Positions 7,002-14,851 of a stretch of DNA of 64,000 nt are shown here, piece by piece. The stretch covers positions 248,001 through 312,000 of the forward strand of contig NZ_JAJQPD010000001.1 of the NCBI RefSeq assembly GCF_021228295.1, in the 5' to 3' direction. Both the position numbers and the translations under genes were made by a program. Source of the stretch: Agromyces humatus. Lineage in GTDB: Bacteria; Actinomycetota; Actinomycetes; Actinomycetales; Microbacteriaceae. Numbering within the stretch: position 1 is the first letter of the stretch; the number at the start of each line of letters is the position of its first letter. The notes beneath the pieces were generated by a model, which did not search any database, was not told where the DNA came from, and worked only from the letters and a program-made list of their open reading frames with translations.

Positions 7002-8661
7002 CAGGCACGGGCCTCGCCGCGTTGATGGGGTCGTTCGGGTCGGGGTCGCCGGGCTGCAAGCCGACCGAGTACTGCGTCATCATCGCGTGGTCCTCGTGCG
7101 ACAGGTTGTGACAGTGCACCATGTAGCGCCCGCGGTGCGGACCGAAGTTCATGAGCAGGCGCACCGTCTCGTTCTCGCCGACATAGACCGTGTCCTTCGG
7201 CCCCTGCTCGTAATCGAACACCGGAACCCCGTTGCGCGTGAGCACCTTGAAGTCGACGAGGTGGATGTGTATCGGATGGAACCAGCCGTCGCCGCCCTCG
7301 AACTCCCAGATCTCGGTGTCGCCGAGTCCTGGGTCGGCCATGACCCGCTGGTAGCCGCTGTCGACGATGTCGAACCACGACAGCTCGCCCAGCTCCCAGA
7401 CGTTCGTGGCGTCGTCGCGCTTCACGCGGAACCGTCGCTCCCTCACGGCGTCGGCCGGGTCGAGCGCCATCACCGCGTTGCCGGTCGAGAGGTCGCCGGG
7501 GATCGTGTTCCAGGTCGGGTCGGGCGAGCCGTCGGGCCTCGTCGTCGTGGGCGGCACCGGAAGCACGTCGAACGCCATCACCTTGTCGGTGAAGTCGAAG
7601 TCGCGGTTGTTGTCGTTCGAGCTGTTCAGCAGCTCGATGCGCCTGCCGGCGAACCCACGGAAGTCGATGAGGAACTCGTATCTCTCGGCCGGTGAGTGCC
7701 GCCACGAGAGGGCCTGCCGCGAGCGCGGCATCAGGCCGCCGTCGGTCGCGACGAACGTGACGGGCATGCCGTTGCTCAGCCGGAAGCGGAACGACCGCGA
7801 GACGCAGGTGTTGAGCAGGCGGAACCGGTAGATGCGCGGCTCGACCCGCATCACGGGCCACGGCGCGCCGTTCATGAGGATGACATCGCCCCACACACCC
7901 GAGTCTTCGCGGTGGTCGAACATCAGCCGCCCGTCGGCCGCGAACTGGGCGTCGTCGACGGTGAGTGCGACGTCGAACTCGCCCTGCGGCAGGAGGGCGC
8001 GCTCCTCCTCGTCGTGGATGTGGTAGTGCGCGTTCAGCCCCGAGTAGACGTTCTCGGCGGTGACGTGCTGGGCGTGATCGTGGTACCAGATGGTGCGCGC
8101 GGTCTGGTGATCGGGGTAGTGATAGGTCTTCATGAATCCCGGCACCGTCAGGTCGGCCGCGTAGCCGTCGAACTGCGGCAGCGAGGCCGAGCCGTGCAGA
8201 TGGGTCGCTATGTCCATCGGGTGGCCGAACGTCGGGTGCGTGGCCGGCAGATGGTTGCGCACCGTCAGCTCGACGCGGGTGCCGCGTTCGATCTCGATGG
8301 TCGGTCCGGGGGCGAGGCCGTTGTAGCCGATCTGCGGCGTGAGCAGTCCTCCGCCGAGGATTCTCGTGTTGAACGTCTGCGCGCGGACCTGGAACTTCTC
8401 GAACGGTCCTTCGCCGTCGACTCCGGTCGCGAACGGGACGAGCCGCGGCACGGTGGGCAGCGTCCGGGCGTAGCGTCGCGGGATCAGCTCGGGAGCCACC
8501 TGGCTCACCGATGCCGCGAGCGCCTCGTGGTGGTTCACGACCGCCAGATCGCTGCGCGATGAGAACGCGGAGGCCAGGGCCGCACCGCCGAGGACCGTTG
8601 CCGCGGCGCCTGCTGCGCCGACTGCTCCGTACCGAAGAACCTGACGTCGAGTGACACTCAT
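6979..8661 (-). CDS. Tat-exported multicopper oxidase (CueO/CotA/bilirubin oxidase-like)
   Basis: A 560-residue protein. SVTRRQVLRYGAVGAAGAAA is a twin-arginine signal, so the folded, copper-loaded enzyme is exported. Copper ligand motifs appear in order: THLHGS, WYHDHAQH, HPIHIHLVD and the C-terminal HCHNLSHEDHAMM, the type 1/2/3 copper sites of three-domain oxidases. Such enzymes oxidise Cu(I), Mn(II) or phenolics with reduction of O2 to water. I chose ATG 8661, immediately before the Tat motif; the frame is open to 8739. The methionine-rich copper-tolerance insert of CueO is not seen. A divergent disulfide oxidoreductase gene shares its upstream region. Confidence 0.93.
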   Translation of the reverse strand: MSVTRRQVLRYGAVGAAGAAATVLGGAALASAFSSRSDLAVVNHHEALAASVSQVAPELIPRRYARTLPTVPRLVPFATGVDGEGPFEKFQVRAQTFNTRILGGGLLTPQIGYNGLAPGPTIEIERGTRVELTVRNHLPATHPTFGHPMDIATHLHGSASLPQFDGYAADLTVPGFMKTYHYPDHQTARTIWYHDHAQHVTAENVYSGLNAHYHIHDEEERALLPQGEFDVALTVDDAQFAADGRLMFDHREDSGVWGDVILMNGAPWPVMRVEPRIYRFRLLNTCVSRSFRFRLSNGMPVTFVATDGGLMPRSRQALSWRHSPAERYEFLIDFRGFAGRRIELLNSSNDNNRDFDFTDKVMAFDVLPVPPTTTRPDGSPDPTWNTIPGDLSTGNAVMALDPADAVRERRFRVKRDDATNVWELGELSWFDIVDSGYQRVMADPGLGDTEIWEFEGGDGWFHPIHIHLVDFKVLTRNGVPVFDYEQGPKDTVYVGENETVRLLMNFGPHRGRYMVHCHNLSHEDHAMMTQYSVGLQPGDPDPNDPINAARPVPDADPSLA

Positions 8662-8749
8662 GATGCTCGCCTGCCAACTGCCGGGTGGGACCCCCTCCCA
8701 CCTGTCTTCCATGTTCGTCCGGTCGGCTCGATCCCCCAATCCCCGGTTC

Positions 8750-8760
8750 GGGGGGGGGGG
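8750..8760. repeat. Homopolymer tract of 11 G
   Basis: Eleven consecutive G residues lie between the divergent multicopper oxidase and FAD oxidoreductase genes, 89 bases before the first ATG of the oxidase. Such tracts are prone to polymerase slippage; it could also be a sequencing-length ambiguity. Confidence 0.85.
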
Positions 8761-8766
8761 AATCAG

Positions 8767-8791
8767 CGCTCGAACCGAACCGCTCGAACCG
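8767..8791. promoter_or_regulatory. Direct repeat, possible operator between divergent redox genes
   Basis: CGCTCGAACCG occurs twice (8767-8777 and 8781-8791), 14 bases apart start to start, with an inverted CGGTTCG copy at 8744-8750. The second copy sits at the -35 distance from TAGGCT (8810-8815), the likely -10 box of the rightward oxidoreductase gene. The geometry suggests a regulator binding site; the regulator is unknown. Confidence 0.4.
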
Positions 8792-8854
8792 GGGGCGGCG
8801 TCGACTGCCTAGGCTGGACGCGACGGCCGCACACGGTCGCAGACTGGAGTGGCG

Positions 8855-10387
8855 ATGGAACGCGAGGTCGATGTGGTCGTCGTCGGCGGTGGACCGGTAG
8901 GCGAGAACGTCGCCGACCGGGCGCGTGCCGCCGGCCTCGAGGTGGTGCTCGTCGAGCACCAACTCGTCGGCGGCGAGTGCTCCTACTGGGCATGCGTGCC
9001 GTCGAAGACGCTGCTGCGCAGCGCCGCAGCGCTGCGCGCCGCGAAACGCGTCGCCGGCTCGGCCGAGGCGGTCACCGGCACCCTCGACGTCGCGGCGGTG
9101 CTGAAACGGCGCGACTACTGGGTCTCCGACTGGAGCGACACCGGCGCCGTCGGCTGGCTCGAGAGCGTCGGCATCGAGCTCGAGCGGGGTCACGGTCGAC
9201 TCGCCGGCGAGCGCCGGGTCATCGTCGGGCGCGACGGCACCGAGCCGCTCACGCTGGTCGCCCGGCACGCAGTGGCGGTATCGCCGGGCTCCGACCCCGT
9301 CATCCCGCCGATCCCCGGCCTCGCCGGCGCGCGGCCATGGACGAGTCGCGATGCGACGAGCGTGCGGCATCCGCCTCGGCGGCTCGCGATCATCGGCGGC
9401 GGTGTGGTCGCCGCCGAGATGGCGACCGCCTACGCGGGCTTCGGCATCGAGGTCACGGTGCTCGCCCGCAGCAGCCTGCTGCGCAACATGGAGCCGTTCG
9501 CCGGCGACGCGGTGGTCGCGGGGCTGCGTGGGCTCGGGGCATCCGTTCGCGTCGGCGCGTCGGTGACGGGCGTCGGCCGAAACGATGCCGACGAGGTGAT
9601 CGTCACCCTCGACGACGGGTCGACCGTGATCGCCGACGAGGTGCTCGTCGCCACCGGCCGCCGCCCCCGCACGACGGCACTCGGTGTCGAGTCCGTCGGC
9701 CTCGAACCCGGCACGTGGATCGACGTCGATGACACGATGCTCGTGACCGGAGCGACCGGCAACGCCGAACGGCCCTGGCTGTATGCGGTCGGCGACGTGA
9801 ACCACCGCGCCCTGCTCACCCATCAGGGCAAGTACCAGGCGCGGGCGACGGGCGATCTCATCGCCGCACGCGCGCTGGGCCGCCCGGTCGACACGGCTCC
9901 GTGGGGTGCGCACGTGGCGACCGCCGACCATTCCGCCGTTCCCGAGGTCGTCTTCGCCGAGCCCGAGTGCGTCTCGGTCGGGTTCACGGCGGCGGCCGCC
10001 GAGCGTGCCGGTCGCTCCGTGCGTGTCGCCGATGTCGAGCTGGGCGCGGTGAGCGGCGCGGGAATCCTCGCCGACGACTACGAGGGACGGGCGCGGCTCG
10101 TCGTCGATGCGCACGCCGGCACCGTGATCGGCGCGACGTTCGTGGGTCAGGACGTCGCCGAACTGCTGCAGGCCGCGACGATCGCGATCGTCGGCGAGGT
10201 GCCCGTCGACCGGCTCTGGCATGCCGTGCCCGCCTTCCCGACCGTCAGCGAGGCGTGGTTGCGCCTGCTCGAGGCGCTCGGCAGGCCCGGATCGCCGGCG
10301 ACCCAGGTCGCATCGGGCGACCGACGCGACGATCTGGCGACCGATGGCCCGGGCGTGACGGCGGGCGACGGCGAGGCCGCCGCGTGA
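8855..10387 (+). CDS. FAD-dependent pyridine nucleotide-disulfide oxidoreductase (dihydrolipoamide dehydrogenase/mercuric reductase-like)
   Basis: A 510-residue flavoprotein. The N-terminal FAD loop is VVVVGGGPVGENVA, the redox-active disulfide is in GGECSYWACVPSKTLL, the NAD(P) loop is IIGGGVVAAEMA, and LYAVGDVNHRALLTHQGKYQ is the second FAD contact. The C-terminal dimerisation domain ends with AVPAFPTVSE, where lipoamide dehydrogenases have HxHPTxSE. The catalytic histidine is therefore Phe although the Glu remains, so it is probably not a true lipoamide dehydrogenase. ATG 8855 has GGAG five bases upstream. It overlaps the next gene by 4 bases and is divergent from the multicopper oxidase. 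Confidence 0.88.
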   Translation: MEREVDVVVVGGGPVGENVADRARAAGLEVVLVEHQLVGGECSYWACVPSKTLLRSAAALRAAKRVAGSAEAVTGTLDVAAVLKRRDYWVSDWSDTGAVGWLESVGIELERGHGRLAGERRVIVGRDGTEPLTLVARHAVAVSPGSDPVIPPIPGLAGARPWTSRDATSVRHPPRRLAIIGGGVVAAEMATAYAGFGIEVTVLARSSLLRNMEPFAGDAVVAGLRGLGASVRVGASVTGVGRNDADEVIVTLDDGSTVIADEVLVATGRRPRTTALGVESVGLEPGTWIDVDDTMLVTGATGNAERPWLYAVGDVNHRALLTHQGKYQARATGDLIAARALGRPVDTAPWGAHVATADHSAVPEVVFAEPECVSVGFTAAAAERAGRSVRVADVELGAVSGAGILADDYEGRARLVVDAHAGTVIGATFVGQDVAELLQAATIAIVGEVPVDRLWHAVPAFPTVSEAWLRLLEALGRPGSPATQVASGDRRDDLATDGPGVTAGDGEAAA

Positions 10388-10827
10388 GCGACCGGCTCGG
10401 TGACCGCCCGGGCGTCGGGCGCGACAGCCGCACCGTGCGCATCCGCCTGACCGACTCCCCCATCAGCCGCGCCGGATACTGGTGGGCGACCCTCGTCGGC
10501 TTCACCTGGGGCTTCCTCTGGAGCACGGGGCCCATCGAACTCCGGCGCGGGCTCATCGTCTTCACCGGCATGCCGAAGTGGACCTACGGCCGCGGCGGCT
10601 CGTGCGTCGGCGCGTGCTACCTCACCGGCTCCAACACCCGCGAGCGGGTGCTCGAGCACGAGACGGTGCACAAGGCGCAGTGGCAGAAGTACGGCATGCT
10701 CTTCCCGCTGCTGTACCTCTTCGCCGGGCGCAATCCCCTGAAGAACCGATTCGAGATCGAGGCCGGGCTCGAGGCCGGAGGCTACCTGCCTACCCCTCGG
10801 CGCGGCCGAGCTTCCAGTACCCCATGA
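10384..10827 (+). CDS. Small protein with HExxH zincin-like motif
   Basis: A 147-residue protein starting at GTG 10384, which overlaps the upstream stop by 4 bases. A hydrophobic stretch (AGYWWATLVGFTWGFLW, about residues 29-45) is followed by CVGAC and then EHETVHKAQWQKYG, which contains a perfect HExxH (HETVH). A second hydrophobic stretch (MLFPLLYLFAG) and NRFEIEAGLEAGGY follow; a downstream Glu could be the third zinc ligand. Relatives in databases are often labelled Fe-S oxidoreductase, but I see no iron-sulfur cysteine pattern. A membrane-associated zinc peptidase-like protein is a better description of what is visible; activity is not shown. Its 3' end overlaps the convergent gene by 38 bases. 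Confidence 0.72.
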   Translation: MSDRLGDRPGVGRDSRTVRIRLTDSPISRAGYWWATLVGFTWGFLWSTGPIELRRGLIVFTGMPKWTYGRGGSCVGACYLTGSNTRERVLEHETVHKAQWQKYGMLFPLLYLFAGRNPLKNRFEIEAGLEAGGYLPTPRRGRASSTP

Positions 10828-11701
10828 AGGCGACCCGGCGACGGTCGACGCCGAGTTCCTTGACGAGATGGCGGCGCAGCGTCGTGATGGCGGATGCCTC
10901 GCCCGCGAGCCACGCGTAGAAGTCGGCGTCGTCGCGGGGCTCGGGCACCTCCCAGAGGATCTCCTCGTCGTCGATCGGCGGAAGCTCGGCTGCCGCCATG
11001 CCCGCCCCGGATGCATCCGCAGCGGCCCACTCGTCGGCCCACGCCCGCACGGCCTCGATGAGGCGCGCACCGTACTCGTCGGCCTTGTCGGACGATTCGC
11101 CGCGCGCGAGCCAGCGCACGTCGACGCCTTCAGGCGCCCGCACATCGAGCGCATCGCGGGAGTCGGGCACCTCGAGGAATGCCACGCCCCGGGCATCGCC
11201 GGGCAGCTGCTCGAGAATGGCCGATACGGCCGGCACCGCGGTCTCGTCGCCCGCGATGAGCAGGGTCCGGGCGGCACCGGGGTTCCACTCCCAGCCGCCT
11301 GAGGGCGCTTCGCTGGTCGCATCGGGCGCGATGAGCAGCATCCGATCGCCGACCTCGGCCGAGCCGATCCATCGCGACGCCGGCCCACCGTCGCCGTGCG
11401 CGACGAAGTCGACGTCGAGCTCACCGCGTTCGGGCCGTGCGTCGCGAATCGTGTAGGTGCGGATCGGATTGCGACGCTCGTCGGGAAGCGCCCGCCAGGC
11501 CGTGAACCAGTCGCCCTCGCTCGGGACGTCGGCGAAGCCGGTCGTCGAGAGCGGCAGAATCACCTTGATGCGCTGGTCGGGCCCGTCCCAGCCCACGTCG
11601 CGCAGATCATCGCCGCGGAAGGTCACCCGCACGAAATGCGGTGACAGCTGTTCGATCGCACCGACGATCGTGTCGAAGACGCGGTAACCGGGCTTGGCCA
11701 T
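10790..11701 (-). CDS. Siderophore-interacting protein (FAD-dependent ferric-siderophore reductase)
   Basis: A 303-residue protein of the ViuB/SIP family. It has an N-terminal FAD-binding barrel with the NPIRTYTIRDAR motif that grips the flavin, and a C-terminal NAD(P)H-binding domain (LLIAGDETAVPAVSAILEQL). These enzymes reduce Fe(III)-siderophores in the cytoplasm to free the iron. It follows the permease gene by 38 bases and is the last gene of the iron-uptake operon. ATG 11701 begins MAKPGYRVF; the frame is open to 11773 but the extension is arginine-rich and lacks a ribosome site. It converges on the HExxH-protein gene with a 38-base overlap. Confidence 0.93.
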   Translation of the reverse strand: MAKPGYRVFDTIVGAIEQLSPHFVRVTFRGDDLRDVGWDGPDQRIKVILPLSTTGFADVPSEGDWFTAWRALPDERRNPIRTYTIRDARPERGELDVDFVAHGDGGPASRWIGSAEVGDRMLLIAPDATSEAPSGGWEWNPGAARTLLIAGDETAVPAVSAILEQLPGDARGVAFLEVPDSRDALDVRAPEGVDVRWLARGESSDKADEYGARLIEAVRAWADEWAAADASGAGMAAAELPPIDDEEILWEVPEPRDDADFYAWLAGEASAITTLRRHLVKELGVDRRRVAFMGYWKLGRAEG

Positions 11702-11739
11702 GTGCAGGCTCCTTGGTCGAGAGATACGGGGAGTGAGGG

Positions 11740-13830
11740 TCAGGCGGCGCGGCGCGAGCGCCACAGCAACCACACGAAGTACGGGGCGCCCACGACGGCC
11801 GTGAGCAGGCCGGCCGGCAGCTGGCCGGGCGCGATCATCGTGCGGCCGAGGGTGTCGGCGACGGTGACGAGCAGGGCGCCGAGCAGCGCCGCCAGCGGCA
11901 GCACGAGGGCGTGACGGGCACCGACGAGTGCACGCGCCGCATGCGGCGCGACGAGCCCCACGAAGCCGATCACGCCGACGGCCGCGACAGCCGTGGCGCT
12001 GAGGGCCACGGCTAGGGCGAGCAGGCCGAGCCGCGCGCGCCCGAGCCGGATGCCGAGCACCCGTGGGGTGTCGTCGTCGAACGCGAGCAGGTCGAGCTCT
12101 CGGCGGGCGCCGACGAGCAACGGCACTGCGATGAGCAGCACGATCAGCAGCGGAATGAGCTGCGGGAACGTGCGCCCGTACGTCGAACCCGACAGCCAGG
12201 TGAGCGCCTTCGCGGCGTTGTAGGGGTCGGTCGCGATGATCAGCATCGAGGTGATCGCCCCGGCCGCGGCCGAGACCCCGAGACCGATCAGGATGAGTCG
12301 GGTCGAGGCCAGTCCCCCGCGCAGCGCGAGCCCGAACACGATCACCGCGGCGATCGCGGCGCCGACGACCCCGCCGGTGGCGACGCCGAGGAAGGTGGCG
12401 AGCGGCCAGAACGTGATGACCAGGATCGCCCCGACTCCGGCCCCACCGGTGACGCCGAGGATCGCGGGTTCCGCGAGCGGATTGCGCGAGACCGCCTGCA
12501 CGACGGTTCCCGCAAGGGCGAGTGCGGCGCCCGCGAGCACGGCGGCGGCGACTCGCGGCGCACGCGTGTTCATGACGAACTCGACGAGCGGGCCGGCCCT
12601 GCCGGTCACCCAGTTGAGCACGTCTCCGCCGAGCAGCTTCGCGTCGCCGAGGAGCAGCGAGACGAACGCGAGCACGACGAGGAGCACACCCGATCCGGCC
12701 ATCACGAGGAACCGGCCACGCGGCGAGAGTCCGGCGCCGATCACGAATCCGGTGGATGTCTCGGACGACGCCTTCGCCCGCATCGCCAGCGCGATGAGGA
12801 ACACCGCGCCGAAGACGGTCGTCACCACGCCCGTCGGCACCTCGACGGCGGCCTTGCCGAAGGCGAGGCGCAGGAGCACGTCGGCGCCGAGGACGACGAT
12901 GACGCCCATGACCGCAGCAGCGGGAATCAGGAGCACGTGCCGTTGCATGCCCGGCACGCGCACGGCGATCAGCCGCACGATCGCGGGTGCGGCGAGGCCG
13001 ACGAATCCGATCGGCCCCGCGACGGTGACCGCGGCCGCCGAGAGCAGCACGGCGACCACGATGCCGACGAGCCGGGTGCGCCGCACCCGCACGCCGAGCA
13101 CGGTGGCGGTGTCGTCACCGAGGGCGACGAGGTCGAACTGGCGCGAGAACCCGAGGAGCACCGCGACGGCGACGAGCACCACTGGAGCGAGTTGCGACAC
13201 CGGACCGAGGCCGGTCTGCGCGAGGGTGCCCTGGTTCCAGGCATAGAGGCCGGTGGTGGCCTCGGGGTAGAGCAGCAGCAGCATGATCGTGATCGCCTGG
13301 AGTGCGAGCGCGATCGCCGAGCCGGCGAGCACGAGCCGCACGGTGCCGCCGCCTCCGCCGCCTGCCGACAGCGCGAGCACGAGGCCGGCTGCGGCGAGAC
13401 CCCCGATGAAAGCGACGAGCCCGCCGCCCAGTGCCGGCAGCACGACCCCGAATGCGGCGACGCCGACCACCGCGAGATACGAGCCCGCATTGACCGCGAG
13501 CGTGTCGGGTGAGGCGAGCAGGTTTCGCGACACCGACTGCATGACGAGTCCGGCGACGCCGAGGGCGACGCCCACGAGCACCCCGGCGAGCAGACGCGGC
13601 ATGCGCGACGCGACGAGCACGGCAGCGGCCTGGTCGTCGGAGGCGCCGGTCGCGAGGCCGAGCAGTTCGGGCAGTCCGACGTTCGCCGAGCCCTGGGTGA
13701 CGTGGACCCCCGCGAGCAGCGTCGCGACGACCACTCCGAGCCCGATGAGCAGTACGGCGCCGAGGCGGGGACGTGTCGCCCCTCCCGGCGCCGTCACCGG
13801 CTCAGACTGCGAGCGTGTCGACGACCGCAT
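11740..13830 (-). CDS. Iron-siderophore ABC transporter permease, two FecCD domains fused
   Basis: A 696-residue membrane protein, about twice the usual FecCD length. Both halves carry the family signature: SRMPRLLAGVLVGVALGVAG with SRNLLASPDTL in the first, and APRVAAAVLAGAALALAG with SRNPLAEPAILG in the second. Each half ends with the G-F-V-G-L-A-P-type cytoplasmic loop (GFVGLAAPAIVRL, GFVGLVAPHAARAL) that meets the ATPase. About 20 membrane helices are expected. The arrangement is like FhuB of enterobacteria. ATG 13830 overlaps the binding-protein gene by 29 bases; GTG 13797, just past that stop, is an alternative. Confidence 0.93.
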   Translation of the reverse strand: MRSSTRSQSEPVTAPGGATRPRLGAVLLIGLGVVVATLLAGVHVTQGSANVGLPELLGLATGASDDQAAAVLVASRMPRLLAGVLVGVALGVAGLVMQSVSRNLLASPDTLAVNAGSYLAVVGVAAFGVVLPALGGGLVAFIGGLAAAGLVLALSAGGGGGGTVRLVLAGSAIALALQAITIMLLLLYPEATTGLYAWNQGTLAQTGLGPVSQLAPVVLVAVAVLLGFSRQFDLVALGDDTATVLGVRVRRTRLVGIVVAVLLSAAAVTVAGPIGFVGLAAPAIVRLIAVRVPGMQRHVLLIPAAAVMGVIVVLGADVLLRLAFGKAAVEVPTGVVTTVFGAVFLIALAMRAKASSETSTGFVIGAGLSPRGRFLVMAGSGVLLVVLAFVSLLLGDAKLLGGDVLNWVTGRAGPLVEFVMNTRAPRVAAAVLAGAALALAGTVVQAVSRNPLAEPAILGVTGGAGVGAILVITFWPLATFLGVATGGVVGAAIAAVIVFGLALRGGLASTRLILIGLGVSAAAGAITSMLIIATDPYNAAKALTWLSGSTYGRTFPQLIPLLIVLLIAVPLLVGARRELDLLAFDDDTPRVLGIRLGRARLGLLALAVALSATAVAAVGVIGFVGLVAPHAARALVGARHALVLPLAALLGALLVTVADTLGRTMIAPGQLPAGLLTAVVGAPYFVWLLWRSRRAA

Positions 13831-14782
13831 CGATGTAGTCGTTCATCGACGAGGGGCCGCCGAACATCCAGATGCCGTCGGGCAGCCGGTGCACGTTGCC
13901 GCTCTGCACGAACGGCAGCGAGGTCCATACGGCATTGTCGGCGAGGTCCACGGCATACGCGTCGGCCGCGCCGTTGGTGATGTAGAGGAATTCGACATCG
14001 CCGAGGCTCGTGAGCCCTTCGACGTCGGTCGTTCCGAGACCGTAGTCGGCGTCGCCCTCGCCCGTCCACGCGTTCTCGAGGCCGAGTTCCTCGGTGACCG
14101 CCGTGAGCAGCGCACCCTCGGCGAACGGACGGATCGAGACCTGCCCGCCACTGGCCCACGAGTCGCTCATCATGAACGCGGTCCCGGCGAGCCCGGCCTC
14201 CTCGAGTGCCGCCTTGCCCTCGGCGACCTTGGCGTCGAACTCGGCCAGCACGGCGTCGGCCTCGTCATCGGTGCCCGTGGCGGTCGCGATGCGCTCGAGG
14301 TTCGACTCCATCTGGCCGATCGGGTTCGACGCGTCGGCGCCGCGCACGACGAGCACGGGCGCGAACTCCTCGATCTGCGCGATCACCGTCTCGGGCAGGT
14401 CGGTCGTGGTGAGCACGAGGTCGGGCGCGAGGCCGGCGATCGCGTCGACCGACGGCTCACCGCGCATGCCGACATCAGTGACGCTGTCGTCGAGCGACTC
14501 GGACTGCACCCAGGCGCTGTACCCCTCGACATCGGCGACGCCGACCGGCATCACGCCGAGCGTCACGAGGTTCTCGGCCGTGTTCCACTCGAGCGCCACG
14601 ACCTGCTCGGCGGGGGCGCCGAGCTCGATCGTCTCGCCGCGGTCGTCGACGATCGAGATGGCCGCGTCGCCGCCGGCGGCGGCCGGCTCTTCAGTCGCGC
14701 CGCAGCCGGTGAGCAGCAGCACGGATGCCGCAGCAACGGCGGTCCCAGCGATGGCAGCCCGGTTCATGGTGGTGCTTCTCAT
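13802..14782 (-). CDS. Iron-siderophore ABC transporter substrate-binding lipoprotein
   Basis: A 326-residue protein with a lipoprotein signal (SVLLLTGCGATEEP, lipidated Cys at about residue 27). The fold is a periplasmic-binding-protein type III: ERVVAL-like EQVVALEWNTAENLVTLGV, GMRGEPSVDAIAGLAPDLVL, and the long central helix typical of FecB/FhuD proteins. It captures a ferric siderophore outside the membrane and hands it to the fused permease encoded next, whose start overlaps this gene's end. The ATPase gene lies 69 bases upstream. Confidence 0.93.
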   Translation of the reverse strand: MRSTTMNRAAIAGTAVAAASVLLLTGCGATEEPAAAGGDAAISIVDDRGETIELGAPAEQVVALEWNTAENLVTLGVMPVGVADVEGYSAWVQSESLDDSVTDVGMRGEPSVDAIAGLAPDLVLTTTDLPETVIAQIEEFAPVLVVRGADASNPIGQMESNLERIATATGTDDEADAVLAEFDAKVAEGKAALEEAGLAGTAFMMSDSWASGGQVSIRPFAEGALLTAVTEELGLENAWTGEGDADYGLGTTDVEGLTSLGDVEFLYITNGAADAYAVDLADNAVWTSLPFVQSGNVHRLPDGIWMFGGPSSMNDYIDAVVDTLAV

Positions 14783-14851
14783 GGTGTCCTCACGGATCGG
14801 CGCGCGGGCATGGGTGTCCCGTGCGGGGGGGGTGGTGGGGGTGAGCCGCCG

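Noticed and set aside
7001-10222. 1073-codon open frame on the minus strand
   Set aside because: It is an antisense/alternate-frame shadow of the oxidoreductase and multicopper oxidase; its translation is Arg/Pro/His-rich with no domain, as expected in high-GC DNA.
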